Notes: a model not told the origin generated them from the sequence alone. DNA of 64,000 nucleotides from Polycyclovorans sp002706265 (GCA_963973915.1 CAXBBM010000004.1:186001-250000), one strand, 5' to 3'. Positions 34,374 through 44,448 are shown, counted from the first letter of the stretch. Numbers and translations: made by a program.

Positions 34374-36449
34374 ATCTACCAGAAACATTGCCCAGGCTGC
34401 TTCGCGGACAAGGCGGGCGCCGCCGTGTGCGCCATCTGCGGCTACGACGAATCGCAGCCGCGCGCGTCCATGTTTCTGCGCCACGGCGTCATCCTCGATG
34501 GCAAATACCGCGTAGGCCGCGTGCTCGGGCGACCGGGCGGCTTCGGCATCACCTACCTGGCGTGGGACATTCCCCTGCAGCAACGGGTGGCGATCAAGGA
34601 ATATCTACCGCGCGCGCTGGCCAATCGCGACACCGACACCTTGACCGTCAGCGTGCATACCGCCGACGAACGGGCAACCTTCGAGGCCGGCCGCGAGCAG
34701 TTTCTGCGCGAGGCACGCATCGTCGCCGGGCTCGATCACCCCAACATCGTTCGCGTGCGGGGTTATTTCAACGCCAACGGCACGGCGTATCTGGTGATGG
34801 ACTATTACGAGGGCATCAGCGTCGGTGACTACCTCGCCACCGTGAGCCCGACCATGGAGCCGGCGCTGGCGGTGGGCATCATCGAGCCGGTGCTCGAAGG
34901 CTTGGCGTACGTCCACCAGCACGGCGTGGTGCATCGCGACATCAAACCCCACAACCTGTATCTGGCCGCCGCGGGCAAGCCCATCCTGCTCGACTTCGGC
35001 GCCGCCCGACGGGCGGTGGGCGATGTCGCGCACAGCCTGTCGGTGGTGCTGAGCGAGGGCTACGCGCCGCTGGAGCAATACCAGCGCCGCGCCGAACAAG
35101 GCCCCCAGACCGACGTTTACGGGATGGCGGCCACGCTGCTGCGCATGATCACCGGGCAGGCCCCGCCCATGGCGCTGGACCGGCTCAATGACGATGCCCT
35201 GGACGGCCCCGGCTGGGCCGCCTTGCCCCCCGCCCTGCAGGCCGTGCTGCGCCGCGCGCTGGCGGTGGATGCGGCCGACCGGCACCCCACGGCCGAGGCG
35301 CTGCTCAGTGACCTGCGTGCCTGGCGGGCCACGGTTGCGCCGCCCGGGCCGGCACCCGCCGCAGCGGCATCGCCATCGGCACCGCGGCCCGGCCCCGCAA
35401 CCCCACCGCCCCAGCCCCAGCCCGCGGCTCACGCGCGCCATGCTTCGACTCGGGGCAGGGCCCTGCGGCCAGGGCCGTGGATGCTGGGGCTGGTGACCGT
35501 GATTCTGCTGCTGGGCTGGGCGGCCCGTTCACAATTTCCGGCTTCGGCGCCGGGCGACCCGGCCTTGTCAGACACACGGGCCGCCGAAGCGGCCGACGAG
35601 GCCGACGAGGCCAATACAGCGCGGACCGCGCCAGCGCCGACCTCGGGGCCGACGCCCGCGAGCGCGCGCGCTGGCGCTGGCGCGAGCAGCGCACCCATCC
35701 GCTCCGAGCTGAGCCGGAGCGCCCTGATCGATCTGCCGATGATCCGCATCCCGGCACAGAATCTGAGCCTGGGCGGCGCCGACGGCCTGGCCGCCACGCC
35801 GGTCCGCCTGAACGCCTACGACATCTCGGCCCATGAGGTCACCGTTGAGGCCTTCGCCCAGTTTGTCGCCGACCAGCAGTACGACAACCCCAACTGGGAC
35901 CGCTACCCCTGCGATGGCGTCTTGCAGGGCGATTGGTCATCGAGCGCGGTGGCCACCACCCAGCGGGTGCCGGTGGTCTGCGTCAACGTGGAAGACGCGC
36001 GCGCGTTCGCCGCCTGGCGCAGCGCGGTCAGCGGCGATCACCATCGCCTGCCCACCGAGGCCGAGTGGGAAGCCGCCGCCCGCGCCGGTCGCCGCAGCGC
36101 CTACTGGTGGGGCGACACCCTCGACACCGGCCGCGCCAACTGCGCCGGCTGCCCGCCATTCACCTCGCGGGCCGCCAACGTGGGGCGCTATCCCGCCAAC
36201 CCGCTGGGTCTCTACGACACCGCCGGCAACGTGCGCGAATGGACCTGCTCGGCGGCCGCCGACGACCGTGTGCGCCACGCGTGCAGTGACGCCGATCTGG
36301 CCACCCTGAAACTGCGCTTCGTGGTGCGCGGCGGGTCCTGGCACCAGCCCGCGTCGGCCATGCGCAGCAGCGCCCGCGATCAACTGGAACCCCTGCGCCG
36401 CGACCACCACACCGGCTTCAGGCTGGTGCGCCAAGCCCTACAGCCCTAG
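34374..36449 (+). CDS. Zinc-ribbon Ser/Thr kinase fused to an FGE-sulfatase-like domain
   Basis: About 690 residues. Layout: zinc ribbon (CPGC...CAIC, first 25 codons), Ser/Thr kinase (glycine loop GRPGGFGITY, VAIK lysine, catalytic HRDIKPHN, DFGAAR), Ala/Pro-rich linker, one membrane helix (MLGLVTVILLLGW) and an extracytoplasmic FGE/SUMF1-like domain (HRLPTEAEWEAAARAG, RGGSW, TGFRLVR). The only canonical in-frame start before the kinase is GTG at 34425, which would cut the ribbon; similarity to the paralogue at 36593 begins at 34377. I placed the start at an ATC codon tentatively. The FGE part lacks the catalytic cysteines. Confidence 0.75.
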   Translation: MYQKHCPGCFADKAGAAVCAICGYDESQPRASMFLRHGVILDGKYRVGRVLGRPGGFGITYLAWDIPLQQRVAIKEYLPRALANRDTDTLTVSVHTADERATFEAGREQFLREARIVAGLDHPNIVRVRGYFNANGTAYLVMDYYEGISVGDYLATVSPTMEPALAVGIIEPVLEGLAYVHQHGVVHRDIKPHNLYLAAAGKPILLDFGAARRAVGDVAHSLSVVLSEGYAPLEQYQRRAEQGPQTDVYGMAATLLRMITGQAPPMALDRLNDDALDGPGWAALPPALQAVLRRALAVDAADRHPTAEALLSDLRAWRATVAPPGPAPAAAASPSAPRPGPATPPPQPQPAAHARHASTRGRALRPGPWMLGLVTVILLLGWAARSQFPASAPGDPALSDTRAAEAADEADEANTARTAPAPTSGPTPASARAGAGASSAPIRSELSRSALIDLPMIRIPAQNLSLGGADGLAATPVRLNAYDISAHEVTVEAFAQFVADQQYDNPNWDRYPCDGVLQGDWSSSAVATTQRVPVVCVNVEDARAFAAWRSAVSGDHHRLPTEAEWEAAARAGRRSAYWWGDTLDTGRANCAGCPPFTSRAANVGRYPANPLGLYDTAGNVREWTCSAAADDRVRHACSDADLATLKLRFVVRGGSWHQPASAMRSSARDQLEPLRRDHHTGFRLVRQALQP

Positions 36450-36592
36450 CGCCGCCGTCGTCGACGTGGCGCGGTTGCGGCCCCGAAATGGCTGAACCCC
36501 ACCTGACAGCACCCACCGGTTCCGGGCATGCTGGCGCCCTCCCGCGTCAGCGCCATGACCGATGACCCCGCCCCAAGCCTTTTGACCCTCGC

Positions 36593-37864
36593 ATGACTTA
36601 CCAGAAGCACTGCCCCTCCTGCTTCACGCTCAAGGATGCCGTCGCGGTCTGTCCGCAGTGCGGCTTTGACGAGTCGACCGCGCGCTCGGCCCTGTTCCTG
36701 CCCTACGGCACCGTGCTGGCGGGCCAGTACCGCGTGGGCCGGGTGCTGGGAAAACCGGGCGGTTTCGGCATCACCTACCAGGGCTGGGACATCAACCTGC
36801 AACAGCGCGTGGCGATCAAGGAATTCCTGCCGCCCGACATTGCCGAGCGCGTGCCCCACAGCGCCGACGTGGCGGTGATGGAACCCGAGGAGCGCCAGAG
36901 CTTCGAGAACGGCAAGGCCGCCTTCCTGCGCGAGGCACGGATCGTCGCCCAGCTCGATCACCCCAATGTGGTGCGGGTGCGCACCTTCTTCAACGCCAAC
37001 GGCACCGCGTATCTGGTCATGGATTACTACGACGGCATGACCATGGCCACCTACCTGGCCGAAAAGCAGCCGTCGCTGGCCCCCGAGCTGGCCATTCCGG
37101 TGATGCTGCCCATCCTCGATGGCCTGCGCTATCTGCACGCCCGCGGGCTGATTCACCGCGACATCAAGCCCAACAACATTTACCTGGCCACCATTGGGCG
37201 GGCCATCCTGCTCGACTTTGGCGCGGCGCGGCAGGCCACCGCCGAGGGCGATGCCCGAAGCATGTCGGTGGCGCTGTCGGGCGGCTATGCCCCGCTGGAG
37301 CAATATCAGCGGCGCTCGTCGCAAGGCCCCTGGACCGACGTCTACGGCGCCGCCGCCACGCTCTACCGGATGATCACCGGGCATCTGCCGCCCGGTGCCC
37401 TCGACCGGCTGGCCGACGACCCCCTGCCGACCAGCCCCTGGCCCGGCGTGCCGCCGGCCTTGAAGACCCTTCTGCTCAAGGCACTGGCGTTGAAGCCGGA
37501 AGATCGTTACCCCACCGCCGAGGCCTTCATGCTGACGCTGGAGCAGTACACCGGCGCCGTCCCCGCCGAGCGCGCGCCCGCGCATGAGGCGCCGCCGCCC
37601 AACCCGCCCCCGGCCCCGCCCTCACCGCTGCTGCCACCCGCCGCCCCCGAAGCCCCGCCCGCCAAGCCCCCGCCACGCGCCCCACAAAGCCCCAAGCCGC
37701 TGCCCGGCTGGCGACGCACCGTCGAACTGGCGCTGCTGGCCGTGGGCGGCGCCTTGATCATCGCCTTCTTCCTGTGGCTGATGTTTCTGCGGCCGCCCGA
37801 GGCCTACAGCCCGGCCACCGGTCAGCTGGCGCCAACCCCGCCGGCCGTCACCGCGCGGGCTTGA
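36593..37864 (+). CDS. Zinc-ribbon Ser/Thr protein kinase with C-terminal membrane helix
   Basis: A 423-residue paralogue of the upstream kinase. The N-terminal ribbon CPSC...CPQC precedes a complete kinase domain: GKPGGFGITY, AIKEF, HRDIKPNN, DFGAAR and a long GGYAPLEQYQ activation segment. A proline-rich linker (about 318-365) leads to one membrane helix (LALLAVGGALIIAFFLWLMF) and a short tail, with no sensor domain beyond it. It is 143 bp after the first kinase, so the pair arose by duplication with loss or gain of the FGE module. Confidence 0.9.
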   Translation: MTYQKHCPSCFTLKDAVAVCPQCGFDESTARSALFLPYGTVLAGQYRVGRVLGKPGGFGITYQGWDINLQQRVAIKEFLPPDIAERVPHSADVAVMEPEERQSFENGKAAFLREARIVAQLDHPNVVRVRTFFNANGTAYLVMDYYDGMTMATYLAEKQPSLAPELAIPVMLPILDGLRYLHARGLIHRDIKPNNIYLATIGRAILLDFGAARQATAEGDARSMSVALSGGYAPLEQYQRRSSQGPWTDVYGAAATLYRMITGHLPPGALDRLADDPLPTSPWPGVPPALKTLLLKALALKPEDRYPTAEAFMLTLEQYTGAVPAERAPAHEAPPPNPPPAPPSPLLPPAAPEAPPAKPPPRAPQSPKPLPGWRRTVELALLAVGGALIIAFFLWLMFLRPPEAYSPATGQLAPTPPAVTARA

Positions 37865-37978
37865 GTCTCGCGACACCTCCAACGTGCCAGAAGCCGCCCG
37901 ACACGCTGCGCTGACTTTCAGTGCCTGATCTGAAGAAAACCCAGCCGCACCGCCGCTGCGACATGAACCCCTCGACTC

Positions 37979-39649
37979 ATGCAGATTGAAGCGCTCCAGG
38001 CCGTGACCGATGACCGCATCTGGGCGCGTGGGCTGGCCTACTTTCGGGATGGGCGGGTCATTGCGCAGGATCGCGACAGCCAGCGCATCAATGCGCAGGT
38101 CGCGGGCTCGGAGCCGGACCCTTACGAGGTTTCGATCGTCATCGACAGCGACCCCGCCGATGACCGCAACTGGTCCTGCAACTGCCCGATGGGCGTTGAG
38201 GCCGAGCTGTGCAAGCACGTGGTGGCGGTGTGCCTCGCGGCGGCAAACGCACACATGCCGGTCCAGGGGACGGCGCGGGGCAAACGTCGGCCGGGCCGCA
38301 GCCGCAAGGCCGCCGATGACGCCGGCCCGGCGCCGCAGGGCCTTGGGACGTTTTTGCGCGACCAGTCCAGCGAGGCGCTGGCGCAGCGTCTGCTGGCCTT
38401 TGCCGATCAGCTCCCCGAGGTGGGCCGCGAGCTGAGGTTCTGGATGGCCACGGCGCAGGTCACCCCGGGCGCCGAACTGCGCAAGGCGGTCAGCGGCATG
38501 CTGGGCAGTCCGCGCTGGCTGGACTGGCGCGCCAGCAATGTCTACGCCCTGAGGCTGGACACACTGCTGCGCTGGCTGGAAGGGCTGCGCGCCGAGCAAC
38601 CGGCCATCACCGCCGAGGCGTGCCATCACGCCTTGCTGCGGCTGTTCGTGATCTACGGGCGGTCGGATGATTCAGACGGCGCCATCGGCGATCGCATCTG
38701 CCTGCTTGCGCAGCTGCACGCGGATGCCCGTACGCACGGCGCTTCGTCGCCCGAGCAACTGGCCGCGGCCCTGCTCAAACTGCAACTCGCTGACCAGTGG
38801 GGGATGATCGCGCTGCCCGCCTATGTTCCCGCGCTGGGTGAGACCGGCATGGCGCACTACGGCAACCTGCTGGAGCAGCAGTGGGTGCGCGAGCAGGCGG
38901 GCACGCAGCCGGCGCAGGTCAGCGTGCGGCGCCTGCTGGAAGACTGGTACACGGGTTCGGGCCAGATCGACCGCTTGATCGAACTGCAATCGGCCAGCCT
39001 GTCGCGCGCCTCTGATTTTTTGCGGCTGATCGACACCTGCCGCCGCCATGACCGGGCGCGACAGGCGCTGCAATGGGCCGAACGCGCCGCCAAGGCGTTT
39101 CCCGACGATAACCGGGTGCTCGATGTGCTGGCGCCGCTGTTGCTGGAGGCGGGCTTTGCCGAGGAAGCGCTGCCGATCCGATGGCGGCAGTTCCAGCGCA
39201 GCGCCGGCGCCGACACCTACCTGGCGCTGCGCGCCGCCGCCGAAGACGCGTGGCCGCAATGGCGCACGCGCGCCCTGGCCTGGGCGCAGGAAGGCGAGCA
39301 AGGGGTGATTGGCCTGCGTGTGGAACTGCTCGTTGCAGAGCAGTCGTTGGGCGAGGCCCTGGCCTTGGCCCGCCAGCACAAATGCGAAGCGGGGGCGTTG
39401 ATCACCCTGGCGAGGGCGATTGAGCGCGATCATCCCGAACAGGCAGCCGTCTTTTATCGGCGCGTCATCGAGGCCATTCTGCCGACGCGCACCGGCCGGT
39501 ACGACGACGTCATCTCGCTGCTCAAGACGCTGCGCCGCGTGATGGGCGATGCGGCCGCACAGGCGTATGCATCGCAGCTGCGCGATCGCTTCCCGGCCAA
39601 ACGACGGTTCACCGACGACCTGGCGCGCGCCGGGCTGATCCCGTCCTGA
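37979..39649 (+). CDS. SWIM zinc-finger protein
   Basis: A 556-residue protein with an N-terminal SWIM motif: Cys67-x-Cys69-x8-Cys78-x-His80 (CNCPMGVEAELCKHV), a zinc site used for DNA or protein binding. A basic linker (about 98-112) follows, then a long all-helical region (about 115-550) that looks like a repeat solenoid. SWIM proteins are often next to SNF2 helicases, but none is present here. Its partner is unknown. It lies 114 bp after the kinase gene on the same strand. Confidence 0.82.
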   Translation: MQIEALQAVTDDRIWARGLAYFRDGRVIAQDRDSQRINAQVAGSEPDPYEVSIVIDSDPADDRNWSCNCPMGVEAELCKHVVAVCLAAANAHMPVQGTARGKRRPGRSRKAADDAGPAPQGLGTFLRDQSSEALAQRLLAFADQLPEVGRELRFWMATAQVTPGAELRKAVSGMLGSPRWLDWRASNVYALRLDTLLRWLEGLRAEQPAITAEACHHALLRLFVIYGRSDDSDGAIGDRICLLAQLHADARTHGASSPEQLAAALLKLQLADQWGMIALPAYVPALGETGMAHYGNLLEQQWVREQAGTQPAQVSVRRLLEDWYTGSGQIDRLIELQSASLSRASDFLRLIDTCRRHDRARQALQWAERAAKAFPDDNRVLDVLAPLLLEAGFAEEALPIRWRQFQRSAGADTYLALRAAAEDAWPQWRTRALAWAQEGEQGVIGLRVELLVAEQSLGEALALARQHKCEAGALITLARAIERDHPEQAAVFYRRVIEAILPTRTGRYDDVISLLKTLRRVMGDAAAQAYASQLRDRFPAKRRFTDDLARAGLIPS

Positions 39650-39717
39650 GCGGCTTTCCGGCAAACATGGCCCGACCGCAACGGGCCACAATGCCGGCCT
39701 CACTGTCGGAGCGTTCC

Positions 39718-41088
39718 ATGGCCACCCGCAAGCTTGCCCCTGCCAAAGAAATCGTCGGCTGGGCGATGTTCGACTTTGCCAATCAGGCGTACACGCTGCT
39801 GATCGTCACGGTGATTTTCGGGGACCTGTTCACGCGCGTGATCGTGGGCGACGCGCCCGATTACCGGCTGGGCAACCTGCTGTGGAGTCTGGCGCTGGCG
39901 GCCAGCTATCTGCTGGTGGTGGTGGCGGCGCCGGTGGCGGGTGCGGTGATGGACTTTCAGCGCTCGCGCAAGCGCTTCTTATTCATGAGCTACGTGGCCA
40001 CGGTGGTGACCACGGCGCTGCTGTACTTCGCCACGCCGGGCCACTGGTGGCTGGGCATGGTGCTGATCATTGCCTCGAACTTTGCCTACGCCATTGGCGA
40101 GAGCTTTATCGCCAGTTTTCTGCCGGGGCTGGGGCCGGCAAAGTCGCTGGGCTGGATTTCGGGCTTCGGCTGGGGCGTGGGGTATGTCGGCGGCCTGGTG
40201 GCCACCGCCTTCGCGCTGGTGTTTCTGGGCGAGGTGTCGGCCGCAAACTTCGAGACCATCCGCTGGGTCGGGCCGTTCGCGGCGGTGTTTTTTCTGGTTG
40301 CGGCAATTCCCACGTTCGTGTTCGTCAAGGAACGCGGCCGCCGCCAGCAGTTGCCGCCGGGCGAGAGTCTGGTGCGCATGGGCTTTGCCCGCGTGCGCCA
40401 GACCCTGCGCGAAATGCGCCATTTTCAGGATCTGTCGATTTTGATGGTGTCGGTGTTTTTCACCATGGCGGGCATCAGCATCATCATCAGTTTCGCCTTC
40501 ATCTATGGCGCGCAGGTGATCGGCTGGGACGAACCCGTGCGGGTGATGATGTTCGTCACCGTGCAGGTGACGGCCACCATCGGCGCCATTGCCTTCGGCT
40601 TCATCCAGAGCAGCGTGGGCGCCAAGCGCACCTACATGATGACGCTGCTGCTGTGGATGCTGGCGATTCTGGCCATCTGGCAGACGCCGGGGCTCACCGC
40701 GCTGGCGCACCGCGTGCTGGGCGTGGATTGGCAGGCGCAATACGTGTTTCTGTTCGCCGGCGTGCTGTCGGGCCTGAGCCTGGGCTCGGCACAGTCGGCG
40801 GGCCGGGCGCTGGTGGGCATTCTGTCGCCCCGTTCCAAGGCTTCGGAAATGTTCGGCTTCTGGGGGCTGGCCTCGAAGCTGGCCGCAGTGCTGGGGCTGG
40901 TGGGGCTGGGCTTGATCCAGGCGGCGTTGGGCCTGGCCAATGCCATCGTCTTTTGCCTGCTGCTGTTTGCGCTGGGGCTGGTGGCGGTGTGGCGACTCGA
41001 CGAGGCGCGCGGCACCCGCGTCGCCGCCCAATGGCGCGAGGGGCGGCCTGCGTCCCCCGAGGCGCCCGCACCGCCTGCCGTGGTCTGA
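39718..41088 (+). CDS. MFS transporter, UMF1 type
   Basis: A 456-residue permease with about 12 membrane segments. The start region KEIVGWAMFDFANQAYTLLI is typical of the UMF1 (Atg22-like) branch of the major facilitator superfamily. I chose ATG 39718 because GGAG lies a few bases upstream, over the ATG at 39667. Substrate unknown; the C-terminus is a short Pro/Ala tail. Confidence 0.82.
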   Translation: MATRKLAPAKEIVGWAMFDFANQAYTLLIVTVIFGDLFTRVIVGDAPDYRLGNLLWSLALAASYLLVVVAAPVAGAVMDFQRSRKRFLFMSYVATVVTTALLYFATPGHWWLGMVLIIASNFAYAIGESFIASFLPGLGPAKSLGWISGFGWGVGYVGGLVATAFALVFLGEVSAANFETIRWVGPFAAVFFLVAAIPTFVFVKERGRRQQLPPGESLVRMGFARVRQTLREMRHFQDLSILMVSVFFTMAGISIIISFAFIYGAQVIGWDEPVRVMMFVTVQVTATIGAIAFGFIQSSVGAKRTYMMTLLLWMLAILAIWQTPGLTALAHRVLGVDWQAQYVFLFAGVLSGLSLGSAQSAGRALVGILSPRSKASEMFGFWGLASKLAAVLGLVGLGLIQAALGLANAIVFCLLLFALGLVAVWRLDEARGTRVAAQWREGRPASPEAPAPPAVV

Positions 41089-41185
41089 GCCGAGCCCGGA
41101 CCAACGGCGCGCGCACGCGTGTCACACGCGCTGAGGCACACTCCACGCACGCGCCGCATCCGCGACGTCTTACAGGGGTCATGTC

Positions 41186-42136
41186 ATGGGCATGGGGTCG
41201 ATTCTGGCGTTTGCGTTTCTGGCGTTTGCACTGGTCACGCTGTTCAAGGGCGTGGTCACCGTGTCGCAGAGCATGGAGTACACGATTGAGCGCTTCGGCA
41301 AGTACCGCGGCACCTTCGGGCCCGGACTGCACTGGCTGATTCCCTTCGTCGATCGCGTGGCACGACGCATCCCGATGATGGAGCAGGTGCTCGACGTACC
41401 CACCCAGGAGGTCATCACCAAAGACAACGCCATGGTGGCGGTCGATGGCGTGGTGTTCTACCAGGTGCTGGACGCGGCCAAGGCGGCCTACGAGATTCAT
41501 AATCTTGAATACGCCATCGCCCAGCTGGCGCAGACCAACCTGCGCACCGTGATGGGCTCGATGGACCTCGACGAACTGCTCAGCCAGCGCGACGCCATCA
41601 ATGCCCGCCTGCTGACCGTCATCGACGAGGCCACCACGCCCTGGGGCCTGAAGGTGACGCGCGTCGAGGTCAAGGACATTCGCCCGCCGCAGAATCTGGT
41701 CGATGCCATGGCGCGGCAGATGAAGGCCGAGCGCGAAAAGCGCGCCAACATTCTGGAAGCCGAGGGCTTCCGTGCGGCGGCCATCCTCAAGGCCGAAGGC
41801 GAACGCCAGGCGCAGATTCTGGCCGCCGAGGCCGAGAAGCAGGAGCAGATTCTGGAGGCCGAAGGCCGCAAGGAGGCCGCCTTCCGCGATGCCGAAGCGC
41901 GTGAGCGGCAGGCCGAGGCCGAAGCGCGGGCAACCACCATGGTCAGCGAGGCGATCGCCAAGGGCGACATTCAGGCGATCAACTATTTCATCGCCACCAA
42001 GTACGTCGAGGCGCTCACCACGATCGGCGCCGCCGAGAACAGCAAGCTGGTGCTGATGCCGCTGGAAGCCAGCAGCGTGATCGGCGCGATTGGCGGCATC
42101 GCCGAGCTGGCCAAGTCGGTCAACAAACCGGCATGA
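41186..42136 (+). CDS. qmcA: QmcA-like SPFH/band 7 membrane protein
   Basis: A 316-residue stomatin-like protein: one N-terminal membrane helix (about 5-28), the SPFH domain (QSMEYTIERFGKYRGTFGPGLH onward, to about 190) and a long Ala/Glu-rich coiled coil (about 175-265) that mediates oligomer rings. It sits directly before an NfeD-family gene with a 4-bp overlap, the classical pairing for membrane microdomain and protein quality control. Confidence 0.92.
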   Translation: MGMGSILAFAFLAFALVTLFKGVVTVSQSMEYTIERFGKYRGTFGPGLHWLIPFVDRVARRIPMMEQVLDVPTQEVITKDNAMVAVDGVVFYQVLDAAKAAYEIHNLEYAIAQLAQTNLRTVMGSMDLDELLSQRDAINARLLTVIDEATTPWGLKVTRVEVKDIRPPQNLVDAMARQMKAEREKRANILEAEGFRAAAILKAEGERQAQILAAEAEKQEQILEAEGRKEAAFRDAEARERQAEAEARATTMVSEAIAKGDIQAINYFIATKYVEALTTIGAAENSKLVLMPLEASSVIGAIGGIAELAKSVNKPA

Positions 42137-42576
42137 GCGGGGCCTTCGACATCGCGTTCTGGCACTGGTGGGTGGCCGGACTGCTGCTGCTGGCACTGGA
42201 AGCCTTCGCCCCCGGCGCCGTGTTCCTGTGGATGGGCGTGGCAGCGCTGGTCACCGGCGGCGTGGTCGCCCTGCTGCCCGGCCTGGGCTGGCAATGGGCG
42301 GTGGCGCTGTTCAGCGTGCTGGCGATCGTCAGCTTCTTTGCCTACAAACGCTTGCGGCCCTTCGCCAGGGCCACCGACCAGCCCCACCTCAACCGCCGGG
42401 GCGGGTCGTACATCGGCCGCCGACTGACGCTGGAGGTCGCCATCGTCAACGGCATCTCGCGCGCGCGGCTGGACGACACGCAATGGCGCATCAGCGGCCC
42501 CGACCTGCCCGCCGGCAGCACGGTGGTCGTGACCGCGGTCGACGGCGCCACGCTGGTGGTCGCCGCGACGGACTGA
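42133..42576 (+). CDS. NfeD-like protein partner of QmcA
   Basis: A 147-residue protein with two to three membrane segments (WWVAGLLLLALEAFAPGAVFLW and WAVALFSVLAIVSFFAY) and a C-terminal OB-fold domain (about 90-145, LTLEVAIVNGISRARLDDTQWRI). The short NfeD form acts with SPFH proteins. Its start overlaps the qmcA stop as ATGA. Confidence 0.9.
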   Translation: MSGAFDIAFWHWWVAGLLLLALEAFAPGAVFLWMGVAALVTGGVVALLPGLGWQWAVALFSVLAIVSFFAYKRLRPFARATDQPHLNRRGGSYIGRRLTLEVAIVNGISRARLDDTQWRISGPDLPAGSTVVVTAVDGATLVVAATD

Positions 42577-42872
42577 CCCTGCGGGCGCCCGCAGCGGGCC
42601 GGCAACCGCGCGCCGTCACCCCCCTGCGGTAGACAGGCCGCGGCCATCAGTCGATAATGTTGCAATGCAGCAATCATCCAAGCTTGTTCACCGCGCCGGG
42701 CCACCCTAGGGCGAGACGCCCTTCGCCATCCCCGCTGATGGTCTGACTGACCCGCGATTGCGGCGCTGCGTCTCGCGCTTGCCGATCCATCACACCGCAC
42801 CCTTCATCGCGCCCACGTGCCGTGCGCCTCCCGCATGACGCACCGTGCCTGCGTTCTTCAAACGGAGTTCTC

Positions 42873-44393
42873 TTGTCGATCCTGTCCCCGCAACTGATCA
42901 AGACCAACCTGCTCAGCGGCCTGACCGTGGCCCTGGCCATGGTGCCCGAGGCCATTGCCTTTGCCCTGGTGGCCCAGGTGTCGCCGCTGACCGGCCTTTA
43001 TGCCGCCTTCATCGTGGCGCTGATCACCTCGGCCTTTGGCGGCCGCCCCGGCATGATTTCGGGCGCGACCGGCGCGCTGGCGGTGGTGATGGTGGCGCTG
43101 GTGGTGCAGCACGGTGCCGAATATCTGTTTGCCGCCGTGGTGCTGATGGGCGCACTGCAATTGCTGTTCGCTGCGGCCAAGCTTGGCAAGTTCATCCGCA
43201 TGGTGCCGCACCCGGTGATGCTGGGCTTCGTCAACGGGCTGGCCATCGTGATCTTCATTGCCCAGTTCAGCCATTTCAAAGTCACCGGCGCCGATGGCAC
43301 CGCGCAATGGCTGGCCGGAATGCCGCTGTACCTGATGCTGGGGCTGATCGCCCTTACCGTGGCGATCATTTACCTGCTGCCCAAGCTCACCAAGGCGGTT
43401 CCGGCAACGCTGGTGGCGATCATGGTCGTGACGCTGATGGTGATCGGGCTTGAGATCGACACCCGCACCGTGGGCGATCTGGGCTCCATCGCCGGCGGCC
43501 TGCCGGTCTTCAGCGTGCCGAACGTGCCGTTCACGCTTGAAACCTTGAAGATCGTGTTCCCCTACGCGCTGATTCTGGCGTCGATCGGCCTGATCGAATC
43601 GCTGCTCACGCTGAACCTGATCGACGACATGACCGACACCCGCGGTCGCCCCAACAAGGAATGCGCCGCACAGGGCGCGGCCAACGTGCTGACCGGCTTT
43701 TTTGGCGGCATGGGCGGCTGCGCCATGATCGGGCAGAGCATGATCAACGTCGGCAATGGCGCGCTGCACCGGCTGTCGGGCATTTCCACGGCACTGTTCC
43801 TGCTGTCGTTCATCCTGTTCGGGTCGAGCCTGATCGAGCAGATTCCGCTGGCGGCGCTGATCGGCGTGATGTTCGTGGTGGCCGAAAAGACCTTCGAGTG
43901 GGCCAGCTTCCGCCTGTTCGGCAAGGTGCCCGCCCTCGACATCTTCGTGGGCCTGCTGGTGGCCTTTGTCACGGTGATTGCCGACCTGGCCATTGCCGTG
44001 ATCGTGGGGGTGATCGTTTCGGCGCTGGCCTTTGCCTGGAACCATGCCAAGAAGGTCAACGTGCGGCGGCAGACCACCGACGACGGCCGCACCCTGTATG
44101 ACGTGGAAGGCACGCTGTTCTTTGCCTCCATCCAGAACTTCAATGACCAGTTCTCACCGCGTGAGGACACCGCCGACGTGGAAATCGACTTTGGTGACGC
44201 ACGCCTGTTCGATCACTCCGCCGTGGAGGCCGTGAACGCCCTGGCCGAGCGCTACCAGCGGCTGGGCAAACACCTGAAGCTGCGCCACCTGAGTGCCGAC
44301 TGCCTTGAGCTGCTCGACAAGGCGCGCGCCATGATCGTGGTGGATTACCGTGAAGACCCGCACTACCGGGTGGCCGACGACAAGCTGGCGTAA
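42873..44393 (+). CDS. SulP-family anion permease with STAS domain
   Basis: A 506-residue permease with 10-12 membrane segments, beginning LSGLTVALAMVPEAIAFALV with the SulP signature, and a cytoplasmic STAS domain at about 400-500 (YDVEGTLFFASIQNF, DARLFDHSAVEAV). SulP proteins move sulfate, bicarbonate or other anions; which one is not readable here. I chose TTG at 42873 because GGAG lies 5 bases before it; a GTG at 42822 is possible but has no such site. Confidence 0.86.
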   Translation: MSILSPQLIKTNLLSGLTVALAMVPEAIAFALVAQVSPLTGLYAAFIVALITSAFGGRPGMISGATGALAVVMVALVVQHGAEYLFAAVVLMGALQLLFAAAKLGKFIRMVPHPVMLGFVNGLAIVIFIAQFSHFKVTGADGTAQWLAGMPLYLMLGLIALTVAIIYLLPKLTKAVPATLVAIMVVTLMVIGLEIDTRTVGDLGSIAGGLPVFSVPNVPFTLETLKIVFPYALILASIGLIESLLTLNLIDDMTDTRGRPNKECAAQGAANVLTGFFGGMGGCAMIGQSMINVGNGALHRLSGISTALFLLSFILFGSSLIEQIPLAALIGVMFVVAEKTFEWASFRLFGKVPALDIFVGLLVAFVTVIADLAIAVIVGVIVSALAFAWNHAKKVNVRRQTTDDGRTLYDVEGTLFFASIQNFNDQFSPREDTADVEIDFGDARLFDHSAVEAVNALAERYQRLGKHLKLRHLSADCLELLDKARAMIVVDYREDPHYRVADDKLA

Positions 44394-44448
44394 TGCCCGT
44401 CCGCAAAGGCGTCGCGCTTGATGATGACGGCGGCGGTTCGCCAGAGGC

